Below, in pieces: positions 38,096 through 47,736 of a stretch of DNA of 64,000 nt. Each line of letters starts with the position of its first letter. Position 1 is the stretch's first letter. The notes under the pieces are model-generated. The model did not search any database and was not told the DNA's origin. It saw only the letters and a list, made by a program, of their open reading frames with translations. Origin of the DNA: Synechococcus sp. SB0662_bin_14 (GTDB lineage: Bacteria > Cyanobacteriota > Cyanobacteriia > PCC-6307 > Cyanobiaceae); NCBI GenBank assembly GCA_009840445.1, contig VXNS01000038.1:1-64000 (forward strand), written 5' to 3'. The translations under genes were made by a program, and so were the position numbers.

Positions 38096-39055
38096 TTAGG
38101 CCAGGGCCAGAGTGCTGTGACCCAGCGCCACGGCGCTGACCAACATGCCCAGCACGAGGAAGGGTTGAGCGCTGGCTTGATATTGCACGTCAAAGCGCAA
38201 CGGATCCCGCAAGAGCCACATATCCTGAAACACCATCTGGGGAACGACCAGCAACACAAGGACAGCGCCCGCCAGATGCTGGCCCAGACCCATGAGCACC
38301 ACGGCGATCAGCAGTTGAAACCCGTCCATCAGGGCAGCAGACACCCAACTGGCCGCCTGGGGACCCAGCAGCACGGGGAGTGGCTGAAGCCCCAACTGAC
38401 GATCTCCCGCCATGCTCTTGAAATCGTTCACTACGGCAATCCCCAGCCCCGCCAGGCTGTAGACCAGGGTCAAGCCGATGATGGGCCAACCGAGGTGGCC
38501 AAACAAAGCCTGGCCAGCCCACCAGGGCAAGGCAATGTAGCTGGCACCCAGGGCATAGTTGCCCAGCCAGCCGTTCTGCTTGAGCTTGATCGGGGGGGCA
38601 GAGTAAAGAATGCTCACCAGGGATCCCCCCAGGGCCAGGAAGAAGAGGGTGGTTGTGGTGTGCCCTGCCCAGCGGTCCAGCCCCCAGGCCAGGGCCAGGC
38701 CGGCAACCAGCAGGACGACCACCTGCACCCTGACCTGCCACAGGGGAATGGCTCTGGAGGGAATGGGACGGTAGGGCTCGTTGATGGCGTCAATATCCCG
38801 GTCGTAAAAGTCGTTGATGGTCTGGGTAAATCCCGCCATCAGGGGGCCGCTGAGCACCATGCACAGCAGTGCTGCCGCCAGATGATCCCAGCGCCACTGG
38901 AACTGGCCGGAGGCGGCCGCGCCGCAGAGCACGCCCCAGATCAAGGGAATCCAGGTGATGGGCTTCATGAGTTGGAGCCGAATGACCCAGATATTGCGGC
39001 TGCGGGACGCTTCCTTCATGCCCAGCAACTGCCGGGCGTCTGTGGTTTGTCCCAT
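38096..39055 (-). CDS. chlG: Chlorophyll synthase
   Basis: UbiA-family prenyltransferase that esterifies chlorophyllide a with phytyl or geranylgeranyl diphosphate in the thylakoid membrane. 319 residues, with about eight helices. The prenyl-diphosphate/Mg motif NDFYDRDIDAINEPYRPIPS is present, as is the second Asp-rich stretch VVNDFKSMAGDRQLG. The residue after IPS is Arg where Gly is usual. Its start overlaps the DUF2862 stop by one base, the common cyanobacterial arrangement. Direct evidence for a phototroph. Confidence 0.96.
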   Translation of the reverse strand: MGQTTDARQLLGMKEASRSRNIWVIRLQLMKPITWIPLIWGVLCGAAASGQFQWRWDHLAAALLCMVLSGPLMAGFTQTINDFYDRDIDAINEPYRPIPSRAIPLWQVRVQVVVLLVAGLALAWGLDRWAGHTTTTLFFLALGGSLVSILYSAPPIKLKQNGWLGNYALGASYIALPWWAGQALFGHLGWPIIGLTLVYSLAGLGIAVVNDFKSMAGDRQLGLQPLPVLLGPQAASWVSAALMDGFQLLIAVVLMGLGQHLAGAVLVLLVVPQMVFQDMWLLRDPLRFDVQYQASAQPFLVLGMLVSAVALGHSTLALA

Positions 39056-39270
39056 CAGGCCGGGGTGATCTCGTCGTCGAAGAACCAGCAGGAACTGCCG
39101 TCGGGGAAAGTGACCACTGCGCCAACGCCACTGCCGTCCGTCATCTGAAAGCCGGTGACTTCACCGACGTTGTTGGCCTTCAGCTTGTTCACCAGGTCCT
39201 GGGGAACGCGTTCCCGCACACGGGTGACCTTGACGGTTGTGCCGAGGTTGATGGCCGCCTGAGACATGGA
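39055..39270 (-). CDS. DUF2862 family protein upstream of chlG
   Basis: 71 residues from the ATG at 39270 (MSQAAINLGTTVKV); the frame has another ATG 4 codons earlier. Contains VTFPDGSSCWFFDDEI, characteristic of the small SH3-like DUF2862 proteins encoded with chlG across cyanobacteria. Its function is unconfirmed; the fixed neighbourhood suggests a role in chlorophyll synthesis or handling. Confidence 0.85.
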   Translation of the reverse strand, partial: SMSQAAINLGTTVKVTRVRERVPQDLVNKLKANNVGEVTGFQMTDGSGVGAVVTFPDGSSCWFFDDEITPA

Positions 39271-39349
39271 CTTGCGGATCACTGGGGTGCATCAGTTACC
39301 TTAAATGTCTGTTGTCCCCCATGGCTGATCCTGAGGCGCCGATTCCACG

Positions 39350-40135
39350 ATGGTTGCCAAACGCATTGTTCCCTGCCTGGATGTGGCGGCAGGAAGGGTC
39401 GTCAAGGGGGTCAACTTTGTCGGCCTCCGGGATGCCGGGGATCCGGTGGAATTGGCCAGCCGCTACGACCAGGCTGGAGCTGACGAACTGGTGTTTCTGG
39501 ACATCACCGCCAGCCACGAGGACCGCCGCACCCTGGTGGATCTGGTGCGGCGCACCGCCGAGACGGTCTACGTGCCGTTCACGGTGGGGGGCGGCATCCG
39601 TGACCTGAAGGGCATTACGGAGTTGTTGCGGGCCGGGGCCGACAAGGTGAGTCTCAACTCCGCGGCGGTGGCCAACCCGGACCTGGTGGCCCGTGGCGCA
39701 GAGCACTTCGGCTGCCAATGCATCGTGGTGGCCATTGATGCCCGGCAACGGCAGCCGCCCGCACCACCCGGTTGGGATGTGTACGTCAAGGGGGGACGTG
39801 AGAACACGGGCCTGGATGCCGTGGCCTGGGCCCGGAAGGTGGTGGCTCTGGGGGCCGGTGAAATTCTTCTCACCTCCATGGATGGGGACGGCACGCGCCA
39901 GGGCTACGACCTGACCTTGACCCGCACGGTGGCGGAGGCGGTGTCGGTGCCGGTGATTGCCTCCGGCGGGGCCGGCACCGTGGAGCACGTCGCCGCGGCT
40001 CTGACCGAGGGAAAAGCTGCCGCAGCGCTGCTGGCTTCCCTGCTCCACGACGGCGATCTCAGTGTTCCCCGGATCAAGACCCACCTGCTGGAGCACGGCA
40101 TTGCGGTGCGCCCCCCGGATCACCCGGATCACTGA
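39350..40135 (+). CDS. hisF: Imidazole glycerol phosphate synthase cyclase subunit
   Basis: TIM-barrel subunit that with HisH forms IGP and AICAR in histidine synthesis. 261 residues. Catalytic Asp11 (PCLDV) and Asp130 (VAIDARQ) are present, as are phosphate-binding GGGIR and ASGGAGT. It is divergent from the DUF2862/chlG operon, and menG begins 4 bases after its stop, so the two are cotranscribed. Confidence 0.96.
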   Translation: MVAKRIVPCLDVAAGRVVKGVNFVGLRDAGDPVELASRYDQAGADELVFLDITASHEDRRTLVDLVRRTAETVYVPFTVGGGIRDLKGITELLRAGADKVSLNSAAVANPDLVARGAEHFGCQCIVVAIDARQRQPPAPPGWDVYVKGGRENTGLDAVAWARKVVALGAGEILLTSMDGDGTRQGYDLTLTRTVAEAVSVPVIASGGAGTVEHVAAALTEGKAAAALLASLLHDGDLSVPRIKTHLLEHGIAVRPPDHPDH

Positions 40136-40139
40136 GGTG

Positions 40140-40856
40140 ATGCCCCACCCCTTTGCCAAGGCGGATCCGGCCACCGTGTTCCGGTTGTTTGACAGGACGG
40201 CACACACCTACGACCTGCTCAACGACGTGCTCAGCCTGACCCTCCATCGCCTCTGGAAACGCCAGGCCGTGGCATTGCTCCAGCCTCGACCGGGCGAGCG
40301 GATTGTGGATCTTTGCTGTGGCACGGCCGATCTGGCCCTGTTGCTGGCGGAACGGGTGCGGCCCCATGGGGGCGTGATCGGGGTGGATGGGTCAGCCGCG
40401 GCCCTGGCGCTGGCCCGTCAACGGGCTGCGGCGCGACCCTGGCTTCCCCTGGAGTTCATCCATGGGGACGTGCTGGCGCTGCCCCTGTCCCCTGGCGCCG
40501 CGGACGGGGTGATGATGGCCTATGGATTGCGGAATCTCGCCAGCGCCGCGGCAGGACTGCGGGTCATCCGCCACCTGTTGAGACCCCATGGCCGTGGGGT
40601 GGTGCTGGACTTTAACCGCCCCTCCCATACCCTGTGGGCCCAAGCTCAACGCAGCTATCTCCAGCGGGTGGTGGTGCCCGTGGCCAGGACACTGAAGCTG
40701 GAAGCGGAATACGCATACCTGGAGCGCAGCATCGCCACCTTCGCCACAGGTCCCCAGCAGGAAACATTGGCGCGCCAGGCAGGGTTCGCCGTGGCCCGCC
40801 ACCATCCCATTGCCGGGGGGCTCATGGGCCTGCTGGAACTGAAAGTGTCAGACTGA
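40140..40856 (+). CDS. menG: Demethylphylloquinone methyltransferase
   Basis: UbiE/MenG-type SAM methyltransferase; in cyanobacteria it methylates 2-phytyl-1,4-naphthoquinone to phylloquinone for photosystem I. ATG at 40140 gives 238 residues. SAM motif I is VDLCCGTADLA, followed by GVDGSA, MAYGLRNL and the family end HHPIAGGLMGLLEL. The family also methylates plastoquinone precursors in some organisms, so the substrate is by analogy. Confidence 0.92.
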   Translation: MPHPFAKADPATVFRLFDRTAHTYDLLNDVLSLTLHRLWKRQAVALLQPRPGERIVDLCCGTADLALLLAERVRPHGGVIGVDGSAAALALARQRAAARPWLPLEFIHGDVLALPLSPGAADGVMMAYGLRNLASAAAGLRVIRHLLRPHGRGVVLDFNRPSHTLWAQAQRSYLQRVVVPVARTLKLEAEYAYLERSIATFATGPQQETLARQAGFAVARHHPIAGGLMGLLELKVSD

Positions 40857-40875
40857 GCCTGACGGCCGGACGACC

Positions 40876-41169
40876 TCAAACCGGCTCCCCCTGGATGGCC
40901 TCCAGGAGCAAATCCAGTTGATCCCCCAGCACATCCGGATCCGGGTCAAAGTCCCCTGGGCATTGCCACCGTTCATTGATCAGGCAGAGGCGCTCCACCA
41001 GGCCTGACGGACCCAGCTTTGCGTTGGTTCGCGCCAATTCGTTCAGGAGCATGGGCAGCGGTGCGGAGGGCAGCCCCAGGGCATGCCCCAGATCCGCGGG
41101 TGTGCGTCCAGCCTGGCGAAGCCAGTGCTTCACAAAAGCCTGGAGTTGCTTCCGGTCGGCATCATCCAA
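40876..41169 (-). CDS. Conserved-looking hypothetical protein
   Basis: 97 residues, acidic and soluble, mainly helical (FVKHWLRQAGRTPADLGHALG.. resembles a small helix-turn-helix or Cro-like core) with an acidic DPDPDVLGDQLDLLLEA tail. Convergent with menG and divergent from the DUF2214 gene with 56 bases between starts. No family can be named; it could be a small regulator. Confidence 0.6.
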   Translation of the reverse strand: MDDADRKQLQAFVKHWLRQAGRTPADLGHALGLPSAPLPMLLNELARTNAKLGPSGLVERLCLINERWQCPGDFDPDPDVLGDQLDLLLEAIQGEPV

Positions 41170-41225
41170 GAGTCTTGCGGGCGCCCCCGGGAATTACCCG
41201 CCAGGCTAGACCAACGGGCACAACG

Positions 41226-41732
41226 ATGGATACGGTTGAGCAGCGTCTCCTGTTGTTCTCCATGGGTCAGGTTTTAACCAGCGCAGTGGCGGCTTACGTT
41301 CACGACCTCAGCTTCATGGTCTGTTTTGGCGCTCTGGTGATGGAGCGCCAACTGATTCAGCCCGATCCTGATCGTCAGCGGGCCGTCAGGATGGTCATCA
41401 CCGACGTCATCTATGGTTTGGCGGCGTTGCTGCTGCTGGGAAGCGGTATTTTGCGGGTGCTCTATTTCGGGCAAGGGGCGGGCTTCTACACCCACAACCC
41501 CCTCTTCTGGACCAAGGTGGGGGTGTTCCTGGCGGTGGGGGCATTGTCTCTTTATCCCACCATCACCTACATCCTGTGGGTCCTGCCCTTGCGCAAGGGG
41601 GAGTTGCCGCAGGTGAGTGAAGCACTGTCCACGCGCTTGGCCTGGATCATCAACGTGGAGTTGGTGGGCTTTGCCTCCATTCCCCTCTTGGCGGCGCTGA
41701 TGGCCCGTGGCGTGGGGCTTGCCCCCGCTTGA
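41226..41732 (+). CDS. DUF2214 family membrane protein
   Basis: 168 residues with four hydrophobic helices, starting about residue 15. Contains MVCFGALVMERQL, LLLLGSGILRVLYFGQG and FWTKVGVFLAVGALSLYPT, the pattern of the DUF2214/COG3556 family of predicted membrane proteins. The conserved histidine in YVHDLSF may bind a cofactor; this is inference. ATG 41226 is taken because upstream coding is antisense to the neighbouring gene. It marks the left edge of the defence island. Confidence 0.8.
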   Translation: MDTVEQRLLLFSMGQVLTSAVAAYVHDLSFMVCFGALVMERQLIQPDPDRQRAVRMVITDVIYGLAALLLLGSGILRVLYFGQGAGFYTHNPLFWTKVGVFLAVGALSLYPTITYILWVLPLRKGELPQVSEALSTRLAWIINVELVGFASIPLLAALMARGVGLAPA

Positions 41733-42158
41733 TTGGCGTTAGCCGTCGTTCATGTGGCATCCCAGCCGCTCTGCCCAGGCCAGGCACGGTCACTGGCAGT
41801 GCGGCTGCCCACCACCGCCACGGCTGCCGACGGTTCAAGCAGGCGTTCAAGCAGGCCAAGTGCTCTCCTGCCAGAAAAATTGCAGAGGGAGACGATCCAG
41901 GTGGCAGCGGAGCAGGGAAGGTGCGGGCCGGTGGGTGCCAGCCGCTGCAGCGGCAGGGGTGGTCTACGTCGACCCGGCGGATAGCTCCACCAGCCGCCGC
42001 CAGGGTCGGTCTACCAGTCTTACTTGAGAGTGGCAGCTGCATGATTTTCCGCCTCTCCGGCACCGACACCCGTGGGGTACCCTGCGCCTCTATCTGGAGT
42101 GCTATGAGCCCAGCAGTGGCGCCCTCTTTGATTGATGCAGACAGGGGGAGGGTCACGC
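41733..42158. other. Left border of the defence island, no gene seen
   Basis: About 425 bases with only short overlapping frames. This is where a class 1 DISARM locus would carry drmC (phospholipase D-like); neither HxK-type motifs nor a long minus-strand frame was found. No terminal repeat or tRNA end is visible. Confidence 0.4.
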
Positions 42159-44063
42159 TCAACCGCCCGCGTTGATAAAACTCCAGAAGCTAGGGTCGGC
42201 AGCTTCATCTGTGGCTACGGTTGGGCTCACCAGAGCGCGATCAAGGAACTCATTATGCCGCTCACAGGAGGTTTCGGCGATGAGTTCGCAGCCATGACAG
42301 GCGGCGCCATGGGTGGGGCGGATGTCAAAAGGGTGATTGGGATCGTGTTCCGAGCAGAACGGATCATTGCTGCAAAGTTGACCCCGTTCAAAAGCCTTCT
42401 CCAGGTAGGTCACAATGCGCTTGCCAGCTCCCACAAGCCCGCCGAGCGTGCCTTCTGATCCAGAGCTGCTCGTAAATAGCAAGATGCCATATCCGATTGC
42501 GCTGTTTGCATAGATCCGCTCGCGGATGGAGCTAGCCCCATAGCCACACTCCAAAGCGATTTCTGTAATCAACAGATGGCTGAGGCTATGGAGCAGCAAA
42601 TAGGGTGCGCCTGGAAAGGGGAATTGCGTGGCATTGAGTCCACGGGTTGCAAGCCACTCCCTCTTGAATGCCTCCATGAAGTTCCTGGTCCACATTGTCA
42701 CAGCATCACTTCTGTCCCAGGCCCTGATCCTGCCTGGGTCCAGTTCAATAAAGATACCCTCGCCTTTGTTTTCGCTGGCAGGAGCCCAGGTCAAGTTATT
42801 GGCCAACGGAGCTCTGCGATTGCTGCTTGTGGTGTCAATTGGCAATCCACCAAGGCTGCTGGTGCGAGGGGTAAAGCGCGTGAAACCCACCAAGGCCTGC
42901 ACTTCCCGCAGGCGATGTACCAGCAGAACCCGCTGAATGGCTTTGCGATACCAGGTAGGCGCGTCCGACGTCCGCCACACATCCGCTTCAAACAGGCTGT
43001 CTTCCGAAGAACTGGAGACCCCATCCATTGGGCCAACAAACAGCTTCAACTCCTCGTCTTTTGGCGAGGGAACTTCCGTGCCTGGTCTACCGCGCTGGGC
43101 CTCAATTTCTTGCCACAACAACACTGGATCAACGCCAGCGAAGGCGCTCTTGAGTCGGGGGTTGAACTTGAGTGCAGCCGGTACGTCAGTCTCTGCCGTG
43201 ATGCCCTCCAGGTCGTCTTTGAGTTCGCAGACGCGCTTTGCCAGTCTGTTGGCTTCTTCCGGCAGGGAGATCACCGAGAGCGTTTCCGTGAAATAGGCAT
43301 TGCTGGCCGAACGCACCAGCAAGCGGTTCCTGGTGCGTTCCCCATCGGTGATGCACATCTCGGAATCAAACCTCCCACGACCCAACCATGGGGTGCGTCC
43401 CTGGCAGTCCCCCAGGGGGTTGCTTTCGGTAACCAGGGCATCGGCAAGCTTACGTGTCACACCGCTCTCCGACTGCACATAGATCTGGGTGAAATCATTA
43501 CCCGTACCGGCCTCAAGCAGGTAGAGGCGCTCGGTGTTTTTGCAGTTGAACTGACGGAAACAAAAATCACGCCAGGGGATGTCGCTGAGATGGCCATGGG
43601 GGCAAGCCATCACAAAGCGCACCGGTACCAGAGGATACTTGCCTTCATCATCCTGGTAGCGGCGCCAGTCCTGGATGCAGCCGTCATTGAAATGCACCAG
43701 TGGCCTTGCACGGCAAGGGATTGAATCGCCCGCCAACCGCTCGCTGACTTTCTGGGCAACAGACCATTCAGGAAAACGAAAGGCCTTGATGGAGCCACTG
43801 ATGTTTCTGAGTCGATCAACTTCCTTCGGTGGTGTTTTCAAGTCCAAATGGGCTACGCCTGTTGCTTGCTGGACAAGCTGGAGTAGTCGCGGTTCATAGA
43901 CCCTGTCACAGCCTTTGTCGTCCCAAAGGTCAAGACCACCAATCAGCAAGGCGTAGTCCGGAAGGTCCACCATGGCTCCTGGGCCATACAATTGGAGCAC
44001 CTGGCTTTGTCGGGCTTGGCCGAGTGGTGGCCGGGCAGTTTGGCAGCGGGTGGATGCAGGCAT
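42159..44063 (-). CDS. drmB: DISARM protein DrmB (DUF1998)
   Basis: 634 residues. Core DISARM component found with the DrmA helicase; its DUF1998 domain is typical of helicase-partner proteins. Seen here: N-terminal QVLQLYGPGAMVDLPDYALL, CPHGHLSDIPW, PYLLLHSLSHLLITEIALECGY and a C-terminal cysteine cluster (HGAACHGCELIAETSC) that probably binds zinc. It starts 20 bases after drmA on the same strand. In DISARM, DrmA and DrmB form the DNA-binding complex that blocks incoming phage DNA. The gene is intact. Confidence 0.88.
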   Translation of the reverse strand: MPASTRCQTARPPLGQARQSQVLQLYGPGAMVDLPDYALLIGGLDLWDDKGCDRVYEPRLLQLVQQATGVAHLDLKTPPKEVDRLRNISGSIKAFRFPEWSVAQKVSERLAGDSIPCRARPLVHFNDGCIQDWRRYQDDEGKYPLVPVRFVMACPHGHLSDIPWRDFCFRQFNCKNTERLYLLEAGTGNDFTQIYVQSESGVTRKLADALVTESNPLGDCQGRTPWLGRGRFDSEMCITDGERTRNRLLVRSASNAYFTETLSVISLPEEANRLAKRVCELKDDLEGITAETDVPAALKFNPRLKSAFAGVDPVLLWQEIEAQRGRPGTEVPSPKDEELKLFVGPMDGVSSSSEDSLFEADVWRTSDAPTWYRKAIQRVLLVHRLREVQALVGFTRFTPRTSSLGGLPIDTTSSNRRAPLANNLTWAPASENKGEGIFIELDPGRIRAWDRSDAVTMWTRNFMEAFKREWLATRGLNATQFPFPGAPYLLLHSLSHLLITEIALECGYGASSIRERIYANSAIGYGILLFTSSSGSEGTLGGLVGAGKRIVTYLEKAFERGQLCSNDPFCSEHDPNHPFDIRPTHGAACHGCELIAETSCERHNEFLDRALVSPTVATDEAADPSFWSFINAGG

Positions 44064-44083
44064 GGCGTTAAAGGCTGTGGAGT

Positions 44084-47000
44084 TTAGGTGTCAGAGGTGG
44101 TCTCCCTGAAATTCACCATTCGAATCGGAACCGAAGGCTCCACATCGCGAAGGCTCCAGTTGGCGGAGAAATGCTTGTAACCCTCTGTTTGATAGATGGG
44201 GTCGTTGTCGAGTGGGGTATGGAGGAAGCCGGTCCCGGCCCCCTTCTCTTCATGGGTCCAATACTGCAACTTGGCTTCCGGCTCCTGAGCAAGCCTCCAC
44301 CAGGCCTGAAGAAGATTGACCACGTGATCATGCACATCCCTGGATAGGTGTTGAGCGTGGAGGGCGTCCGCGGCACCCGTTGCAACACAGCGGTCCTGAA
44401 GGGCTTTTGCAATCTGTTCTGTTACGCTTTTCAGAGCCTCTGATGCCATTGCACCGCTTGGGGCTGCAAGCTCCGGCTTGCTGTGGCGCGCCATGGCAAC
44501 GGCAACCCCAGGAAGGCCACGATCCAATGCCCGGCTGGCGAAGGGTGTGCAACTCGTGGCCTCCACATGGCGGTAGAAGGTCTGATGCCAATAAGGAAAC
44601 AATTCGAAGTGGGAGCGATCCCGTGGGCGGTTGGGATTCAGGAGCACCAACACCAGCCCAGGTTTGTTCCGGGTTGGATCAGGGCTCAGTTGCCGGCCAA
44701 CGCGGCTGGTGGCCTGGATGTATTCCGCGGCGGTCTTGGGCTGATTGAGGACCACCATCAAGCCCAGTCGCGAGATGTCCAGGCCCACTGAGATCATGTT
44801 CGTGGCCAGGGCCACGTCAAGATGATCCCTGTCGACGTAAGGCTTGGAGAGGCGGTCCTTGGTTTTGCTGATGGTAGCTGTGTTGACCCGTGAGGTGAGT
44901 TCCTCCGGCTCACAAGGCCTCTTCCGTGCCGCGAAGGGATTTGCAAAGTCTTCCATGGCAAGGGCGCGGTTGTTGGCGAACTGCTCCAGTTGCCCACCGA
45001 GTTCGTCTTCCAGAATGCTGCGCGTCACACCCAACTCCCTCAGACTGGAGAAGTAACCCAGGAGCGTCATGTAGGGGTCAGCCGGGTTTTCCCTTCCCAG
45101 GTTCTTGTGGTCGTTCCATGCCTTTTGTGCAGCCGCCATCAGGCCCAGGTAAGCACGCAGCAGCACACCCTTGAGGTTGCGGCCTGGAGCTGAGAGGCCC
45201 ACATACAACCGTGCCTGATCGTCGTCGTCAACAGTGCGAGAAAAGAAGATATCGTTCCGCTCAGGTCCTGGCGGTGGAAACACACGCACCTGGCTACGAG
45301 CAAACAACGCTTTGATCTGGGCTTCCGCTCGCCTGACCGTGGCGGTGGAAGCAACGATCTTGGGTGGCGGAGAGAGTGCATCCGGCATCATCAGGCATTC
45401 AATCACGGATTCATAAAGACCTGCCAGCGTTCCCAGAGGACCACTGATGAGGTGCAACTCGTCCTGGATGATCAATTCGGGCGGCAACAAGCGACCATGG
45501 GGAATTTTCCGGCCCACAGCTTCTTTCTCTGCTGGCCCCCAGAAGCCCGCCATCCCGTTGGGCGTGACCGGCTGGTAGTGGCTGACGTTGCCAAAGATTG
45601 ACGAGGTTTTACCCAGCCAGGGCAGGGCTGCGAATTTGTCGACCGTGGCGATCAAGAAACAAGGCAGGCGTCGATAGATCTGCTCATCCACGGCCAGCAA
45701 CGGCAATGGTGTTTCTCGATGGAATGGGCAGGCGCCCATGTGGGAAAACTTTTCTTTGTCCTCGCGTTTTCTCGGCTCACGACAGTAGATCTCCAACCGG
45801 TCAGGGTTCTTTGGCTTGTTTGGTAAAAGAAAGAAACCCTCGTGTTGAAGTGGGTGATTACACCAAGGGCAAGTCTCAACCGGAATCGGCCTGTTGCCTT
45901 GGCGAGTTTTCCACTGATTGAGCTTGATATACATGGATTGCTCGTCGTGCCGGTCCCCTGGTCCACCAAGCTTATTCGGGGTGGCAGTCTTCCCAACCCA
46001 CATGCCAATTTCAAACGGCCAGTCACCAAGCTGGTGTGGATGGCCGGCGTCTTTGCGGCGACGGAGACGCTCAAGCTCAAGGGCACAGATCAAGGTAGCT
46101 GCACGGCCCAACTGATCCAGGGAGAGCAGGCGTAGAGTATAGCGCATCAGCACCGTAACCCCGGCTGACACAATACCGGGATGTTTGAGCCGCCGATATA
46201 CCAACGTGAAAGCAGCCAGGCCCAGGTAAGCTTCGGTTTTGCCGCCGCCTGTGGGAAAAAACAGCAGCTCAACGGTCTCCCGATCAAGCTTCCCGTTGGA
46301 CGTTTCTGGCGCTGCTAGACCCGGCAGATTCATCAGCACAAACGCCAACTGAAAAAACCGCCAACCAGGTGTGCGGGTATTCGGAGCTGTGCCGACTTGA
46401 TCCGGCGGAACCTTGGCGTCAAACGCCATGCGTTGGCGCTGGGCCTTGGCCATTACCAGATTCATGGTGCGGAAGGCTTCCCGCACCAGGGGATTACCAA
46501 GCAGTTGGATGCCGCTGTTGATGCGCTCAGCACAGTACTGGGAATCGCTCCGAAGCTTTTTTGCCGTTTCTTTCTGCTCTTGGTTGACAATTGGGTGCTT
46601 CGGTTGCTGAAGAATCCAATCCCGGTAGGCTTGCACCATTGGCATCAAGCACCCGGTGATCCGCTCGCTTGCGGCTAAATCCGCGAGGGCTTCCATTTCC
46701 ATGGGCACGTTGATGTGCGGCGGAGGTTCCGGCAGAGTGTGGCGCACCTTGGCTGTGGGCAGCCATGTGGTGGTAAGGGTGTGGCAGCGATCAGGCTGGT
46801 TTGACGTGGCTTCCCCTTCGGTCACGGCAACATTGTGCCCGCTGGCGAAGCAGTAATCCCGCCTGTATTGCAACGCAGCAAGCTGTTCATCAGCGTCTTT
46901 ATCTGCCAACTGCAAGGCATCACGACGTGCTGAAAAGCCTGTTTCACACTTCAAACTCAACTCAACTTGAAAAGCGGAAACTGGATCACGATGACGAATC

Positions 47001-47638
47001 CGATTTGTATTTGGCGCCGGACGCCTGTTGAGTAGAAAGAGAGAGACAGACAACTGGTTACTGGGGTAGCCCAGTTTCCTTGGTGCAGGCCTGGCGATCC
47101 AGCGCAAGCACATCCCCTCGGGGTTGCTCTCAAGTGGAATGTTATCACTGGCGCCTGGTCCGTCAATTGACAGACTGACCTGCTGCCTTTGGGGGCTACG
47201 CACCCACACTTTGCTGCTGTTGTCATCCCCACCAGCAGGTGGGGCATAGTCGCCCCAGGAGGCGGTGACCGCCAGCGTAGAACCCTGCTCAAGAATGAAG
47301 CTCAGGCCCAGCGACGACGGAAACCAACTGCGCCGCGTGTTGCCCTGGTCGAGGGAGTCGTTGGCGTCCTCGTCACCCTCCTTCCTCTCAAGGCGCTTGG
47401 CTGCATCGTTGCTGGGCTCTTCTCCAGCAAGATCCAGGAACGAAAGCTGCCCGTTTTCTGAGGTACGCTTGGCTTCCTGCTGGAAGACGTGGGGCACGAG
47501 GAAGCCGGTTGTGTACCAAACCGAAGGCGGTTGTTGCAGTTGTTCATGGCGACGGGCGTGGTCGTCCCAACCCGGTCCGATCAGGTCACTGCGCAGAGCA
47601 GCCACAAGCTGTTGGCGGATTTGGGCAGAGGTGGCCAT
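44084..47638 (-). CDS. drmA: DISARM helicase DrmA
   Basis: 1,184-residue superfamily 2 helicase-like protein. The N-terminus (IRQQLVAALRSDLIGPG) is typical of DrmA. Walker A/motif I is FPTGGGKTEAYLGL around residues 461-474, motif II is LIIQDELHLISGPLGTLAGLYE, and motifs V-VI read ATNMISVGLDISRLG..QATSRVGRQ. A CPWCNHP-CREPRKRED-CPFH cysteine set suggests a zinc insertion. It is followed by drmB and preceded by a divergent ATPase-HNH pair. Complete by length and motifs. Confidence 0.9.
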   Translation of the reverse strand: MATSAQIRQQLVAALRSDLIGPGWDDHARRHEQLQQPPSVWYTTGFLVPHVFQQEAKRTSENGQLSFLDLAGEEPSNDAAKRLERKEGDEDANDSLDQGNTRRSWFPSSLGLSFILEQGSTLAVTASWGDYAPPAGGDDNSSKVWVRSPQRQQVSLSIDGPGASDNIPLESNPEGMCLRWIARPAPRKLGYPSNQLSVSLFLLNRRPAPNTNRIRHRDPVSAFQVELSLKCETGFSARRDALQLADKDADEQLAALQYRRDYCFASGHNVAVTEGEATSNQPDRCHTLTTTWLPTAKVRHTLPEPPPHINVPMEMEALADLAASERITGCLMPMVQAYRDWILQQPKHPIVNQEQKETAKKLRSDSQYCAERINSGIQLLGNPLVREAFRTMNLVMAKAQRQRMAFDAKVPPDQVGTAPNTRTPGWRFFQLAFVLMNLPGLAAPETSNGKLDRETVELLFFPTGGGKTEAYLGLAAFTLVYRRLKHPGIVSAGVTVLMRYTLRLLSLDQLGRAATLICALELERLRRRKDAGHPHQLGDWPFEIGMWVGKTATPNKLGGPGDRHDEQSMYIKLNQWKTRQGNRPIPVETCPWCNHPLQHEGFFLLPNKPKNPDRLEIYCREPRKREDKEKFSHMGACPFHRETPLPLLAVDEQIYRRLPCFLIATVDKFAALPWLGKTSSIFGNVSHYQPVTPNGMAGFWGPAEKEAVGRKIPHGRLLPPELIIQDELHLISGPLGTLAGLYESVIECLMMPDALSPPPKIVASTATVRRAEAQIKALFARSQVRVFPPPGPERNDIFFSRTVDDDDQARLYVGLSAPGRNLKGVLLRAYLGLMAAAQKAWNDHKNLGRENPADPYMTLLGYFSSLRELGVTRSILEDELGGQLEQFANNRALAMEDFANPFAARKRPCEPEELTSRVNTATISKTKDRLSKPYVDRDHLDVALATNMISVGLDISRLGLMVVLNQPKTAAEYIQATSRVGRQLSPDPTRNKPGLVLVLLNPNRPRDRSHFELFPYWHQTFYRHVEATSCTPFASRALDRGLPGVAVAMARHSKPELAAPSGAMASEALKSVTEQIAKALQDRCVATGAADALHAQHLSRDVHDHVVNLLQAWWRLAQEPEAKLQYWTHEEKGAGTGFLHTPLDNDPIYQTEGYKHFSANWSLRDVEPSVPIRMVNFRETTSDT

Positions 47639-47736
47639 GCTTGCAGACTTCTCTGGTTCTACAATGAACGCCTACCATAGACCTTCACGTCCCAGCGCCT
47701 TTAGCCTCAATCCGTCTCCACGGATGCCCCGTTGCC
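47639..47736. promoter_or_regulatory. Divergent control region of drmA and the ATPase-HNH pair
   Basis: Only 98 bases separate the two start codons, so both defence units must be driven from here. No clear repeat or operator could be read by eye. The close spacing suggests shared control of DISARM drmAB and the Septu-like pair. Confidence 0.45.

Noticed and set aside
41650-42162. 170-codon minus-strand frame as a possible drmC
   Set aside because: No phospholipase D HxK motif and composition like non-coding GC-rich DNA; overlaps the 3' end of the DUF2214 gene.
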